A DNA stretch of 64,000 bases. Origin: CALMEC01 sp964434425. Lineage in GTDB: Bacteria; Actinomycetota; Thermoleophilia; Miltoncostaeales; Miltoncostaeaceae. Where the stretch lies: contig CAYSVH010000001.1 in assembly GCA_964434425.1 (NCBI GenBank), positions 186,001 to 250,000 on the forward strand, written 5' to 3'. The position numbers were made by a program, and so were the translations under genes. The notes below the pieces were generated by a model that was not told where the DNA came from, did no database searches, and saw nothing but the letters and a program-made list of their open reading frames with translations. Below are positions 1 through 7,799 of the stretch, one piece after another; the first letter of the stretch is position 1, and each line of letters starts with the position of its first letter.

Positions 1-85
1 GTACGGCGAAGTCATCAAACGCTACGCGGTGACCGAGACGGCCGAGCCCGTCGCACCACCACCCGCTGTCGGCGCGGCGTCGTGA
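1..85 (+). CDS. C-terminal tail of an unidentified protein (partial)
   Basis: Frame 2 is open from the left edge and encodes a 27-residue tail that begins YGEVIKRYAV, ends in a Pro/Ala-rich stretch, and stops at TGA 83-85. The gene starts outside the window. The low-complexity end and the terminator-like hairpin just downstream support a real 3-prime end. No family can be named from this fragment. Confidence 0.5.
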   Translation, partial: YGEVIKRYAVTETAEPVAPPPAVGAAS

Positions 86-143
86 CTCGTCCGTCATAGG
101 TGCCCGCCGGCGCGCTGGGACGGCCCCACGCAACCCGCGAGCC

Positions 144-174
144 CGGGCGGGGTCCGGTCGCCGGACCCCGCCCG
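144..174. terminator. Perfect 14-bp stem, 3-nt loop; bidirectional terminator candidate
   Basis: The arms CGGGCGGGGTCCGG (144-157) and CCGGACCCCGCCCG (161-174) are exact reverse complements around a TCG loop. The hairpin lies between the + strand gene ending at 85 and the - strand gene ending at 182, so it can serve both. There is no U-tract, like most hairpins in this window. Confidence 0.7.
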
Positions 175-181
175 CAGTCTC

Positions 182-880
182 CTAGCCGCCCCCGTTCGGG
201 GAGGGCAGTGCCGGTGCCGCGGGGAGGGAGATAGCGCCCCCAGGCGCCGGCTTCGCGGGCTTGGCCGGTCTGGAGGGCTTCGTCGGCTTGGCCGGCTTTC
301 CGGGCCTGGCCGGTTTCGCCCCCTTCTTCGGCGCGGTGCGCCTTGGTGCGACCGGAGGCGGCATCAGGTAGGTCTTCGTGAAGGTCTTCGCCTTCACCCG
401 GGCGCCCGTGTCGTTGCGCACCCAGAGCGTGGTGGTGACGCGGACCCTCGTGAAGCGCTCACCGGCCTTGAAAGGACCGCGCTGACCGATGCGTCCCATT
501 CCGTAGGTGATGGGGCGCACGGGCGTGCGGAGGCGGTTGAGCTTCGTCCACCCGGTTCGCTTCGTCGACCGGAACTCCACGAGCGTCTGGATCCGGTTGC
601 CCGGCCCCAGGCGTTGCGGCACCGCCACGGCCGGGGAGACGCGGATCCACCCCTTGGTGCATCCGTCGACGAGCCGGATGTTCGGGCGGATGGACCATCT
701 GATGGGCGCCTGTCCCTCGACGCCCGGATCCCAGCTCGTCACCACGGTCGGTTGGGTCTTGGCGATCGCGGGTGTCCGGCAGGTACCGGTCGCCGGTGCC
801 GCCGCGGTCGCCGTCGACGCGCCGATCGCGAGCGCCGCAACACCGGCACCCAACGTCATCGCCGTCCGTGATCTCCCCAT
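182..880 (-). CDS. Secreted hypothetical protein with Lys/Pro/Ala-rich tail
   Basis: The protein has 232 residues. The N terminus has a basic start (MGRSRT) and a hydrophobic core ending STATAAAPA, a typical Sec signal peptide cleaved near residue 27. The middle (about 35-175) is predicted beta-rich with no motif I recognise. Residues about 185-215 are near-tandem K-P-A/T/S triplets, a low-complexity linker often used for cell-wall or polyanion contact. The start is supported by an AGGAGGT ribosome site 9-10 bases upstream. The promoter candidate lies at 913-948. Function unknown. Confidence 0.75.
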   Translation of the reverse strand: MGRSRTAMTLGAGVAALAIGASTATAAAPATGTCRTPAIAKTQPTVVTSWDPGVEGQAPIRWSIRPNIRLVDGCTKGWIRVSPAVAVPQRLGPGNRIQTLVEFRSTKRTGWTKLNRLRTPVRPITYGMGRIGQRGPFKAGERFTRVRVTTTLWVRNDTGARVKAKTFTKTYLMPPPVAPRRTAPKKGAKPARPGKPAKPTKPSRPAKPAKPAPGGAISLPAAPALPSPNGGG

Positions 881-912
881 CTTCCTGTACCTCCTGTCAG
901 TCTGACTTGATG

Positions 913-948
913 GTCACCCAGCCTAGGGTGACACCGACGCGTTGACAA
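913..948 (-). promoter_or_regulatory. Promoter with inverted repeat flanking the -10 box
   Basis: On the minus strand TTGTCA (948-943) and TAGGCT (925-920) are separated by 17 bases, matching a primary sigma-factor promoter. The -10 hexamer sits exactly in the loop of a perfect inverted repeat GTCACCC / GGGTGAC (913-919 and 926-932), which looks like a repressor operator. It would drive the secreted protein gene that starts at 880. Confidence 0.5.
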
Positions 949-1076
949 CCTGGCCGAAGGTCGAGGTCTGGAGAGAGGGGCGGCAGGCCTCGTCCCGGTC
1001 TCGCAGCCCGGTCAGCGTTCCTCGTGTGCGCTTCGGCGGTGACTCCTGCGTCGCCGCTGCCCCGAGGCGGACCGGT

Positions 1077-1421
1077 CTACCGGCTGTGGCTGTTCCAGCG
1101 GTCGAGCTCGGCCAGGTGCTTCGCCAGGTGCGCGTTGTCCTGGAGCATCTCCCGTGCCAGGTCGTCGGCGTCGAGGGTCACCCGGCGATCCCCGCCCAGG
1201 TCCGCCGCCTCGAACGGGATGTCCTCGTAGACCGGGGAGGAGGCGGTCGGCAGGTCGTCGCCGTAGGCGTCGATCTCCGGTGGCTCGGCCGGCGCTGTGC
1301 GGCCGGGTTTCGCACCGTTCCTCTCCTGATCCTTCTTCTGCGCCTCGTCGGCCTTCTTGCTGAAGACCGTGCTCGCGATGAGGAGGAGGATGAAGAGGGC
1401 GAAGGGGATCAGCTGCTCCAT
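1077..1421 (-). CDS. Small membrane-anchored hypothetical protein
   Basis: The 114-residue protein starts MEQLIPFALFILLLIAST, one transmembrane helix at about residues 4-20 with a very short outside segment. A charged Lys/Glu/Gln stretch follows, then an acidic linker (48-75) and a helical C terminus rich in Leu, Ala and Asp (80-112). The open frame continues upstream, but the start at 1421 places the helix at the N terminus. It is divergent from the peptidase-like gene at 1554. No family recognised. Confidence 0.6.
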   Translation of the reverse strand: MEQLIPFALFILLLIASTVFSKKADEAQKKDQERNGAKPGRTAPAEPPEIDAYGDDLPTASSPVYEDIPFEAADLGGDRRVTLDADDLAREMLQDNAHLAKHLAELDRWNSHSR

Positions 1422-1553
1422 ACTGCGATTATCGCATCGGACGGGCCGACACCTGATACCCCGAGGCCACATCTCGCGCACCGTGGACGGATGAGGGGTT
1501 CGTCCGCGCCCCGACGGGTCAAGTCCTCGCGTGAGAGGCCGATGTAGGGGGCG

Positions 1554-2453
1554 ATGCGGAATGCGGCGCGCAATCTGGACCGGCGTGTGATCGGGATCGG
1601 GGCCTTCGTGCTCGTCCTGCTGGTCACCATCGTCAGCCAGGGGTTCGGGAAGCCGGGCCTCATGGCCGGTGCCTCGGGCGCGAGCGGCTCCGCGGGCGCC
1701 GAGGGAGGCCCATGGGAGGCGAACCTCGCCACCCCCGATGACCTGGCCGCCGCGAGCGACGCGCAGCAGCGCGATGCGGGACCCGCCGACATCCTGCAGC
1801 GGTTCTCGTCCGCCGCCCCCGGGCCTGCGGTGGCCGGATCGGCCGGGACGACGCCCCAGGCGGGGACCCCGTCGCACGATGATCACGAACACGAGCATGA
1901 GGCGGAGGTCACGCGCGACCTGCCCGCCGACTACGTCGCCGGAGCACCGCCCTCGGCGGATCTCGCCGCGACCCTCCGGAAGTCGCAGGAGCGCTTCAAC
2001 GCGACCCAGCTTCCGACCGCCGCCAACGCCGCGGTCGCCGTCGCGACGAGTCCGAAGATCACCTTCACCCGCCAGTCGCAGATCGACGACCTGAAGAGCG
2101 GCACCGTGGACCCGCGCATCGTCGACATCCTCACCTGGATCATCAACCGTCGCCAGTCGATCACCATCACCTCGATGAAGACGGACCACACGAAGTGCGT
2201 CGCGGGCAGCAATCCCTGTCGCGTGAGCGCCCACCACATGGGACGCGCCGTCGACATCGCGGCCGTCGACGGTCAGTCATGCAGCGCCTCGCCCACCGAC
2301 AACTGCGCCATCCTCTACCGCGAGATCGTCAACACGCTGCGCGGCACCCAGTACCAGCCCTCACAGATCATCCACGGCTTCGACGACTGGCCCAACGAGT
2401 CGTGGAACTTCGCGATGGGCAACCATCGCCACCACATCCACATCGGATACTGA
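1554..2453 (+). CDS. Membrane-anchored peptidase M15-like protein
   Basis: The 299-residue protein has an N-terminal membrane helix (about 11-30), a long Ala/Gly/Pro and His-rich linker (35-165; includes HDDHEHEHE), and a C-terminal domain (about 170-299). That domain carries SAHHMGRAVDIAA (225-237) and HRHHIHIGY (291-299). These are the metal-ligand motifs of the M15/LAS fold (SxHxxGxAxD and HxHxH), found in D,D- and L,D-carboxypeptidases acting on peptidoglycan. Three Cys residues near the active site (215, 222, 243) plus Cys251 may form disulfides outside the cell. Family assignment is by motif only; substrate unknown. Confidence 0.7.
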   Translation: MRNAARNLDRRVIGIGAFVLVLLVTIVSQGFGKPGLMAGASGASGSAGAEGGPWEANLATPDDLAAASDAQQRDAGPADILQRFSSAAPGPAVAGSAGTTPQAGTPSHDDHEHEHEAEVTRDLPADYVAGAPPSADLAATLRKSQERFNATQLPTAANAAVAVATSPKITFTRQSQIDDLKSGTVDPRIVDILTWIINRRQSITITSMKTDHTKCVAGSNPCRVSAHHMGRAVDIAAVDGQSCSASPTDNCAILYREIVNTLRGTQYQPSQIIHGFDDWPNESWNFAMGNHRHHIHIGY

Positions 2454-2477
2454 ACCCGCGCGGGTGGGCGGTGGCGC

Positions 2478-2786
2478 CTATCCCCGGCCGGCTGAGCGGC
2501 GCGCCCACGGATCCGGCGGATGGTCGCCGTCCCGGCCCGCGTCCTCATGGTGAAGGACATCTCCGTCGGCACGCAGGGGCGATCCACAGGTCCCGCAGCT
2601 GAGCGCGCCCACCGTCGTCCAGTCGGGCGTGGGCGGGTGATCCGAGTCGAGGTCGCATGCGGCGACGACTCCGTCGTTTCGGTGGATCAGCCGGCGTGAG
2701 GCGGGATGGGGACCCACCGGGGCGCCGCAGAACCGGCATGACAGCGCGTCGAGGCCGACGTTCACGGGCGACGGATCCATGATCAT
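2478..2786 (-). CDS. Small protein with two CxxC knuckles (zinc-ribbon-like)
   Basis: The 102-residue protein has two CxxC knuckles, CRFCGAP at about residues 16-22 and CGTCGSPL at about 63-70. Together they could bind one zinc ion, as in rubredoxin-like ribbons. The start ATG overlaps the stop of the upstream FMN-reductase gene as ATGA (2783-2786), indicating translational coupling. The C terminus is low-complexity and charged. The gene is convergent with the M15-like gene. Function unknown; the coupling and the paired knuckles are the evidence that it is real. Confidence 0.55.
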   Translation of the reverse strand: MIMDPSPVNVGLDALSCRFCGAPVGPHPASRRLIHRNDGVVAACDLDSDHPPTPDWTTVGALSCGTCGSPLRADGDVLHHEDAGRDGDHPPDPWARRSAGRG

Positions 2787-3352
2787 TCGGCCCGGCCGCG
2801 TCCGACACGGCTGAGTCTTGTGGCCTGGGCGAGGTGGTCGAGCATCCTCTCAAGCTCGAGTGGGCGACGCGCGGCGGGCGTGAACTCACCATCGGCGGTG
2901 AACTCGGTGAAGATCGAGAGCGCGACCTGGGCGCGGACGTCCATCATCTGGAAGTTGGCGACGATCTGCCGCCAGTGCTCGACGGCCCGGATGCCGCCGT
3001 CGGCCCCGTAGGAGACGAAGGCCACGGACTTCGCGGACCATTCCGGTCCGAGCGAGTCGACCGCGTTCTTGAACACGCCGGGGACGCTGTGGTTGTACTC
3101 GGCCGTGACGAACACGAACCCGTCGCAGGCGTCGATGGCCGCACTCCAGCGCGTCACCTCGGGCGAGTCGTACCTGCGGTCGGCGACGGCCGGGTTGGTG
3201 GGCGCGGTGAAGAGCGGGACGTGGAAGTCGCGCAGGTCGATCAGCTCGAAGGCGGCGTCGGGACGCGTGGTCGCCGCCTCCATCACCCACCGCGCCACGG
3301 CCTCGCCGCGGCGCGTCTCGCGGATGGATCCGATCACGATGCCGATCTTCAT
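2783..3352 (-). CDS. NADPH-dependent FMN reductase family protein
   Basis: The 189-residue flavodoxin-like protein starts MKIGIVIGSIRETRRGEAVA, whose GSIRxxRxG phosphate-binding loop is diagnostic of the SsuE/azoreductase/ChrR class. VFVTAEYNHSVPGVFKNAVD (about 80-99) is the conserved flavin-contacting segment of that family. It should reduce FMN or quinones with NAD(P)H in the cytosol. The start at 3352 has an AGAGAGGCGAC ribosome site; the frame stays open upstream but that part is not family-like. It is coupled to the zinc-ribbon-like gene downstream. Confidence 0.85.
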   Translation of the reverse strand: MKIGIVIGSIRETRRGEAVARWVMEAATTRPDAAFELIDLRDFHVPLFTAPTNPAVADRRYDSPEVTRWSAAIDACDGFVFVTAEYNHSVPGVFKNAVDSLGPEWSAKSVAFVSYGADGGIRAVEHWRQIVANFQMMDVRAQVALSIFTEFTADGEFTPAARRPLELERMLDHLAQATRLSRVGRGRAE

Positions 3353-3491
3353 GTCGCCTCTCTGGTCCGGGCCGGAGCCCCATGACGCGGGACCCGACTC
3401 CGCAGAGGATCCCACGGGCGGGAGGGGCGTGCCCGCGGTGGCGGTGGACACCACACGGCCACGATGCTCACAACCTCGTGTGGCTCAGTTA

Positions 3492-3515
3492 TTGACTATG
3501 CGCAGTTTATGCGCA
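3492..3515 (+). promoter_or_regulatory. Direct repeat TATGCGCA x2, candidate operator
   Basis: TATGCGCA occurs at 3497-3504 and again at 3508-3515. The spacing is 11 bp, one helical turn, and each copy contains the palindrome TGCGCA. TTGACT (3492-3497) overlaps the first copy. The site lies 13 bases before the start of the HTH gene, so autoregulation by that protein is a reasonable inference. Confidence 0.45.
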
Positions 3516-3527
3516 ACCATGCCCGGT

Positions 3528-3908
3528 ATGAGCCCGAAACCCGACGATCTCGACGCCATCATCGCCCTCCTCCGGGAGGCCGGTGAGCAGGAACCCCTCG
3601 ACGCCCTCCCGCATCTGCGTGAGGCCGCCGAACGACTGGCGGCGACCATCGACGAGGAGATGGCGGAGGCCGTGCTTCACGAGGCGGCCAGCCTGCGCGC
3701 GGCAGGTGCGCGTGCCGGGCTCAGCCAGAACGCGGTCGGCCCCCGGCTCGCCCGGACCGCCGCCCTGGCCCCGTACGCGTCCGACGACGGTCGTGTCACG
3801 GCCGCGGGTGTCGAACGCGCCCGCTACGACATCGAATCCGGTCGAGCGCCAACCCCGGCGGCGGCACCGAAGCCGCTGCGATTCAAACCCCGAAGGAGCA
3901 GCCCATGA
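3528..3908 (+). CDS. Small helix-turn-helix-like protein
   Basis: The 126-residue protein is almost entirely helical. Residues about 53-82 (ASLRAAGARAGLSQNAVG then PRLARTAAL) have the spacing of a helix-turn-helix: a Gly turn, Leu-Ser-Gln before the recognition helix, and basic residues after it. The N-terminal 50 residues form acidic amphipathic helices. The chosen start is the ATG at 3528; an ATG three codons upstream (3519) is possible. The stop overlaps the VWA gene start as ATGA, so the two are likely co-translated. It may be the regulator of this pair; no DNA target is known. Confidence 0.6.
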   Translation: MSPKPDDLDAIIALLREAGEQEPLDALPHLREAAERLAATIDEEMAEAVLHEAASLRAAGARAGLSQNAVGPRLARTAALAPYASDDGRVTAAGVERARYDIESGRAPTPAAAPKPLRFKPRRSSP

Positions 3909-4546
3909 CACGTGCCGATCTGACACACATCTACTTCCTCCTGGACCGTAGTGGGTCGATGTGCTCCATCGCGGCGGACACGGAGGAGGGATTCGCCGCC
4001 TTCGTCGAGGAACAGCGGTCCCGCACGGCCGGTGAGTGCCGTGTGACGCTTGCACGGTTCGACAGCGAATACGAGGAGGTCTACTCGGACCTCCCCCTGG
4101 CGGACGTGCCGCCGCTGGTCCTCGCGCCACGCGGGTCCACCGCCCTCCTGGACGCCATGGGACGGCTCATCACCGACGCGGGCGCCCGCCTGGCCGCACT
4201 GCCGGAGGGCGAGCGTCCGGGAACCGTCGTCGTCGCCGTGATGACCGACGGGATGGAGAACGCGTCGGGTGAGTGGACCCATGCGGCGATCAAGGCGCTC
4301 GTCGAGCAGCAGGCCACGAAGTACGGCTGGCAGTTCCTCTACATGGGCGCGGATCAGGACGCCGTCGAGGTCGGTGCCAGCATCGGGGTCGCCCGCGACT
4401 ACGCCGTCACGTACTCACGGGGCAATGCCCGGAGGGCGATGGCGGCCACGTCCGAGCGGATCGCCGACTATCGCGTGGATCGCATGGAGGGCGTCGAAGC
4501 CGTCATGGCTCCCTTCTCGGATGAGGAGCGCGACGCGCTCGCCTGA
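3905..4546 (+). CDS. Stand-alone von Willebrand factor A domain protein
   Basis: The 213-residue protein consists of one VWA domain with no signal peptide or membrane helix. All parts of the metal-ion-dependent adhesion site are present: DRSGS at 14-18, Thr79 in RGSTALLDAMG, and Asp115 in VMTDGMENAS. Such soluble bacterial VWA proteins usually act in protein-protein complexes inside the cell. It is coupled by ATGA to the upstream HTH-like gene. The last 79 bases overlap the 3-prime end of the convergent marR-type gene. Confidence 0.85.
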   Translation: MTRADLTHIYFLLDRSGSMCSIAADTEEGFAAFVEEQRSRTAGECRVTLARFDSEYEEVYSDLPLADVPPLVLAPRGSTALLDAMGRLITDAGARLAALPEGERPGTVVVAVMTDGMENASGEWTHAAIKALVEQQATKYGWQFLYMGADQDAVEVGASIGVARDYAVTYSRGNARRAMAATSERIADYRVDRMEGVEAVMAPFSDEERDALA

Positions 4547-5025
4547 TCCGCTGTGCGCCCCCGCAGCGCGGCGTTCCTCTTCAGTGCTCCGTCGAAGATG
4601 CGGACGCCGCGCAGGAGGGCCTCGATGTCATCGGCGTCGAGGTCGCCGATGATGTGCGCGAAGCGGGCCATCAGCTGACGGGACCGGGCGTCCACGGCGT
4701 CCCGTCCCGATTGTGTCAGAGTGACATAGCGGCGGCGCCGGTCGGCGTCGGGTGCCTCCGCGTCGTCGATCATGCCGTGCCGCGCGAGCCCCTGGAGCAT
4801 CCGCGTGGCGGTGCTGGCGCTCACCCCCGTGCGGTCGGCGATCTCCCCGACGGACATGGGGCCGTCGACGAGGACGCTCAACGTGAGGTGCTGTGGCGCG
4901 GACAGCGGCGGACCCTCACCCTCCGGCGCCGGACGGTCATTGCTGCGCATGATCTGGACCACGATCTCGGCTCGCAGATCCAGCAGCGCACGGGTCGCTT
5001 CGAGGAGGGCGTCGGAGTCAGGCAT
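4468..5025 (-). CDS. MarR-family transcriptional regulator
   Basis: The 185-residue winged-helix protein has a core at about 50-130: LTLSVLVDGPMSVGEIADRT then GVSASTATRMLQGLARHGMI as the HTH, and ADRRRRYVTLTQSGRDAVDA as the wing, which is the MarR signature. It overlaps the MFS efflux gene by 8 bp and is transcribed after it, an arrangement typical of a self-controlled drug-efflux operon. A palindrome at 6511-6523 could be its operator. The C-terminal 25 residues are Ser/Arg-rich and read over the convergent VWA gene, so they may be a recent extension. Confidence 0.85.
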   Translation of the reverse strand: MPDSDALLEATRALLDLRAEIVVQIMRSNDRPAPEGEGPPLSAPQHLTLSVLVDGPMSVGEIADRTGVSASTATRMLQGLARHGMIDDAEAPDADRRRRYVTLTQSGRDAVDARSRQLMARFAHIIGDLDADDIEALLRGVRIFDGALKRNAALRGRTADQASASRSSSEKGAMTASTPSMRSTR

Positions 5026-6523
5026 CGTTGGTGGGTCCCTCCGCGGGTGTTGTTTTCATCATGACGACGCGAGTGCGCGACTCCGGCCGAGGGATGCGCA
5101 GCGCGCCGGCAACGGCGAGGAGTGCGGCGAGTCCGGAGAGCGCGAACATCGCGGTGTAGCCGGCCTCCCGGGGCACCGCGGTCCCGGTGATGGTGAGGCT
5201 GGTCATCACGGCCGCGCCGACCTGGCCCCCGATGACTCCGCCGATCGTCCTCATGACGGTGTTCATCCCCATCGCGACGCCCGTCACCGACTGGTCCACG
5301 TTGTCCACGATCAGCTTCGCCAGCATCGAGTAGGACATGCCCACGCCGGCTCCGATGAGGGTCATCGCGACGACGATCCCCGGGATGGTGGAGTGGAGGG
5401 TCACGAGGGCGAAGCCACCGAGGGCGAGGACGAAGAGGCCCGTGGCCAGGATGCGGCGGGCCCCCACATGGCGCTCCAGCGCCCCCGCCAGCGGCCCCAC
5501 CACCAGCATCACCGCGGACGCGGGAAGCAGCAGGAGGCCCGCCTGGGTGACCGTCGATCCGAACCCGAAGTCGATGCGGTCGGCGATCCGGGCGGGGAGG
5601 TCCGGGGTCGGCATCTGCACCAACGTCGGCACCAGGAGGAATGTCCCGAACATGGCGAACCCGGTGACGAGGCCGACCAGGTTCGTCCAGAAGACGCTGC
5701 GGTCGCGCATGAGGCCGATGTCCACGAGGGGTTCGTCGACCGCGAGCTCCACGACGATCCATGCGACGAGGAGGACGAGGGACAGGGCGAACGAGCCCAG
5801 CGTGGCCGCGGAGAGCCAGCCCCATCGCTCCCCCTCGCTCAAGGCGACGAGAAGGGCCGCCAGGCCGGCACCGAGGAGGATCGCGCCCCACCAGTCGATC
5901 CCGGCCCGTGTCCGGACCGGCGACTCCGGTACGAGGAGGACGAGAAGGACGAGCGCGATCACAACGGGTACGGCACCCAGCCAGAAGAGCCACTGCCACG
6001 ACGCCGTGTCGAGGATGACACCGGAGAGCACGAGCCCCGCTCCGCCGCCGACCCCGAACGTGGCGGAGAGGAGGCCGAGGGCCACGCCCACGCGCTCCGG
6101 GGGAAGCTCGTCCCGGACGATTCCGAACGCGAGGGGGAAGACGGCGCCGCCGACACCCTGCACGGCACGCGCCGCGATGAGGGATTCGATGGAGGTGGAG
6201 AGCGCGGCGGCGATGGTGCCGACGGCGAATGCGACGAGGGCGACGACCATCATCCGCTTCTTGCCGTAGATGTCGCCGAGCCGGCCGACGATGGGCGTCG
6301 AGACGGCCGATGTCAGGAGGAAGCCGGTGAAGACCCACGTCGCCCAGGTGCGCGTGGTCCCCAGATCGGCCTGGATGACGGTGAGGGCCGGCACCACCAG
6401 CGTCTGCTGCAGGACGTAGGAGATCGCGACGACCAGGAGGATCGTCAGCGTGATGGTGGGCGATGGGCGTCGTGACAATTTCGGGCACCGGGCGGCTCCG
6501 GCGATAACCGTTGCACTATACAA
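5018..6523 (-). CDS. MFS drug-efflux transporter, DHA2/14-helix type
   Basis: The protein has about 486-501 residues and roughly 14 hydrophobic helices, the size of EmrB/QacA-type proton-driven multidrug exporters. Motifs include GRLGDIYGKKRMMVV (motif A, about 82-96) and a motif-C-like GGGAGLVLSGVI. The listed start is a TTG at 6523 inside the candidate MarR operator. A TTG at 6478, just before SRRPSPTITLTILLVVAISY, would give a more family-like N terminus, so the true start is uncertain. It is followed with 8-bp overlap by the MarR regulator. Confidence 0.85.
   Translation of the reverse strand: MYSATVIAGAARCPKLSRRPSPTITLTILLVVAISYVLQQTLVVPALTVIQADLGTTRTWATWVFTGFLLTSAVSTPIVGRLGDIYGKKRMMVVALVAFAVGTIAAALSTSIESLIAARAVQGVGGAVFPLAFGIVRDELPPERVGVALGLLSATFGVGGGAGLVLSGVILDTASWQWLFWLGAVPVVIALVLLVLLVPESPVRTRAGIDWWGAILLGAGLAALLVALSEGERWGWLSAATLGSFALSLVLLVAWIVVELAVDEPLVDIGLMRDRSVFWTNLVGLVTGFAMFGTFLLVPTLVQMPTPDLPARIADRIDFGFGSTVTQAGLLLLPASAVMLVVGPLAGALERHVGARRILATGLFVLALGGFALVTLHSTIPGIVVAMTLIGAGVGMSYSMLAKLIVDNVDQSVTGVAMGMNTVMRTIGGVIGGQVGAAVMTSLTITGTAVPREAGYTAMFALSGLAALLAVAGALRIPRPESRTRVVMMKTTPAEGPTNDA
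6511..6523 (-). promoter_or_regulatory. MarR-type operator candidate
   Basis: TTGTATAGTGCAA (minus strand) fits TTGYA-N3-TRCAA, a partial dyad of the kind bound by MarR dimers. It sits at the 5-prime end of the MFS-marR operon. It stands out as AT-rich against the local base composition. Confidence 0.45.
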
Positions 6524-6726
6524 CTATTAGGTGGCTCACGGAGCTCTCGCGGAGTCCGTTCGGCGGGGCGTGCGCAGCGGCTCCTCGTCCCGGACCGGCG
6601 CGGCATCCGCACCCGTGATCGGTGTTTCGTGTCACGCTCCGCCGTCGGGGCGGGACTGGCGTTTTCGCTGCACTCTCCGGTATTCCCTTAGGACGAGAAG
6701 GACATGTGACCGGTTTCATCCGGTGC

Positions 6727-6739
6727 TAACATCCCTACA
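6727..6739 (+). promoter_or_regulatory. -10 box of a probable leaderless transcript
   Basis: TAACAT at 6727-6732 lies six bases before the ATG at 6739, so transcription would begin at or next to the start codon. No Shine-Dalgarno sequence precedes this ATG. Leaderless starts of this kind are common in actinobacteria. Confidence 0.4.
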
Positions 6740-7500
6740 TGTCTGACTCACGCCGAATCCTTGTTCTCGCGACGGAGACCGTCGCCGGCCGGGCGATCCT
6801 CGATGAGGTCCGCTATCGGGGTGGGCCGGACGCCGTGGTCCGTATCGTCTCGCCCGTGCTCGTACCGTCGCGACTCAGCCACCTTCTGGGGACGTCGCGC
6901 GATTCTGCGCTGGACCAGGCGCGCGAGCGGCTCGATGCGTCCGTCGCCTCCATGCGTGCGGCGGGGCTCGATGCGGAGGGGCGCCTCAGCGACAGCGATC
7001 CGGCGCAGGCTCTGGAGGACGGCGTCCGGGTCTTCCGGCCCGACGAGGTGATCATCTCGACGCATCCGCCGTCGCGATCGACGTGGCTCGAGAAGAAGGT
7101 GGTGTCGCAGGCGCGCGAGGCGTTGTCGATCCCGGTCCACCACGTCGTCGTCGACCTCATCCACGAGTCGGATGTCGTCGACCGCGACACCACGAAGCCC
7201 GGACCGCGCGCACCGAAGCGGAAGCTGACGTTGTACCGCGCGTCGGAGTACGAGGAGGCCGTCACGGTCCACTCCGGCGGATTCGAGAACGAGAGCACCG
7301 CCGGACGGTCGGGCGTCGCGTTCACCACAGCCGAGCCGGGGGCGGTCGACGAGACCATCGTGTTCATGGTCGAGATCCCCGAGGACCTCGCCGAGCCGTA
7401 CGAGGTGACGACGGACGGACCCGACCGCATCTTCGTCATCCCGGCCGATCTCGTGAACCGGCACATCCCCCGGGCGATCAGCGGCGACTTCTCCGAGTAG
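6739..7500 (+). CDS. Universal-stress-protein-like protein
   Basis: The 253-residue protein begins with a Rossmann-like strand (RRILVLATETVAG). Residues about 90-130 (FRPDEVIISTHPPSRSTWLE then VVSQAREALSIPVHHVVVD) resemble the nucleotide-binding half of the Usp fold. The C-terminal 100 residues, acidic and beta-rich, have no motif I recognise. A Usp-like signalling or nucleotide-binding role is inference. It is monocistronic, apparently leaderless, and followed by a hairpin at 7551-7573. Confidence 0.55.
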   Translation: MSDSRRILVLATETVAGRAILDEVRYRGGPDAVVRIVSPVLVPSRLSHLLGTSRDSALDQARERLDASVASMRAAGLDAEGRLSDSDPAQALEDGVRVFRPDEVIISTHPPSRSTWLEKKVVSQAREALSIPVHHVVVDLIHESDVVDRDTTKPGPRAPKRKLTLYRASEYEEAVTVHSGGFENESTAGRSGVAFTTAEPGAVDETIVFMVEIPEDLAEPYEVTTDGPDRIFVIPADLVNRHIPRAISGDFSE

Positions 7501-7550
7501 GGTCGCACGCCGCGGCCCGCGCTCGTCGCCCGCGTCACGTGGATGGCCGA

Positions 7551-7573
7551 CCGTCCGGGTGGCGTCCGGACGG
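7551..7573 (+). terminator. 8-bp stem hairpin after the Usp-like gene
   Basis: CCGTCCGG (7551-7558) and CCGGACGG (7566-7573) form a perfect stem with a 7-nt loop, 50 bases after the stop codon. There is no U-tract. Confidence 0.45.
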
Positions 7574-7635
7574 GTGGAGCCCTTCACGCCGGTGATCACG
7601 GTCGGCGGATCCGGTGTGCGGCCGCCTGGCCGACA

Positions 7636-7737
7636 CAAAAATATCTGTTTCCCCACTATATTAACGGGGAATTGCGGTCGTCCGAGGCGGGGCTCCGTGC
7701 CGTGGGACCGGCGGTCCCACGACGCGAACCGGTATAA
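7636..7737 (+). promoter_or_regulatory. metY upstream region: AT-rich island and two inverted repeats
   Basis: The 299-base gap before metY holds an AT-rich patch (about 7635-7675). Within it lies the dyad TTCCCC (7649-7654) / GGGGAA with 11 bases between, and ACTATATTAA in the loop. A second, perfect hairpin CGTGGGACC / GGTCCCACG (7701-7709, 7713-7721) precedes a -10-like TATAAC (7732-7737). TATCT-N8-ACTATA (7642-7660) recurs at 35562-35580 before another sulfur gene. No known riboswitch consensus was recognised here. A protein-bound operator for sulfur control is an inference. Confidence 0.4.
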
Positions 7738-7799
7738 CCCGAAGGCATCCACGCTTCTCACGACGGCTTGGCGCAACCGATCGATTTCAAGGGAGACCC

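Noticed and set aside
7500..7799. SAM riboswitch (SAM-I, -II or -IV) before metY
   Set aside because: None of the conserved aptamer blocks clearly present at 35731 is found here.
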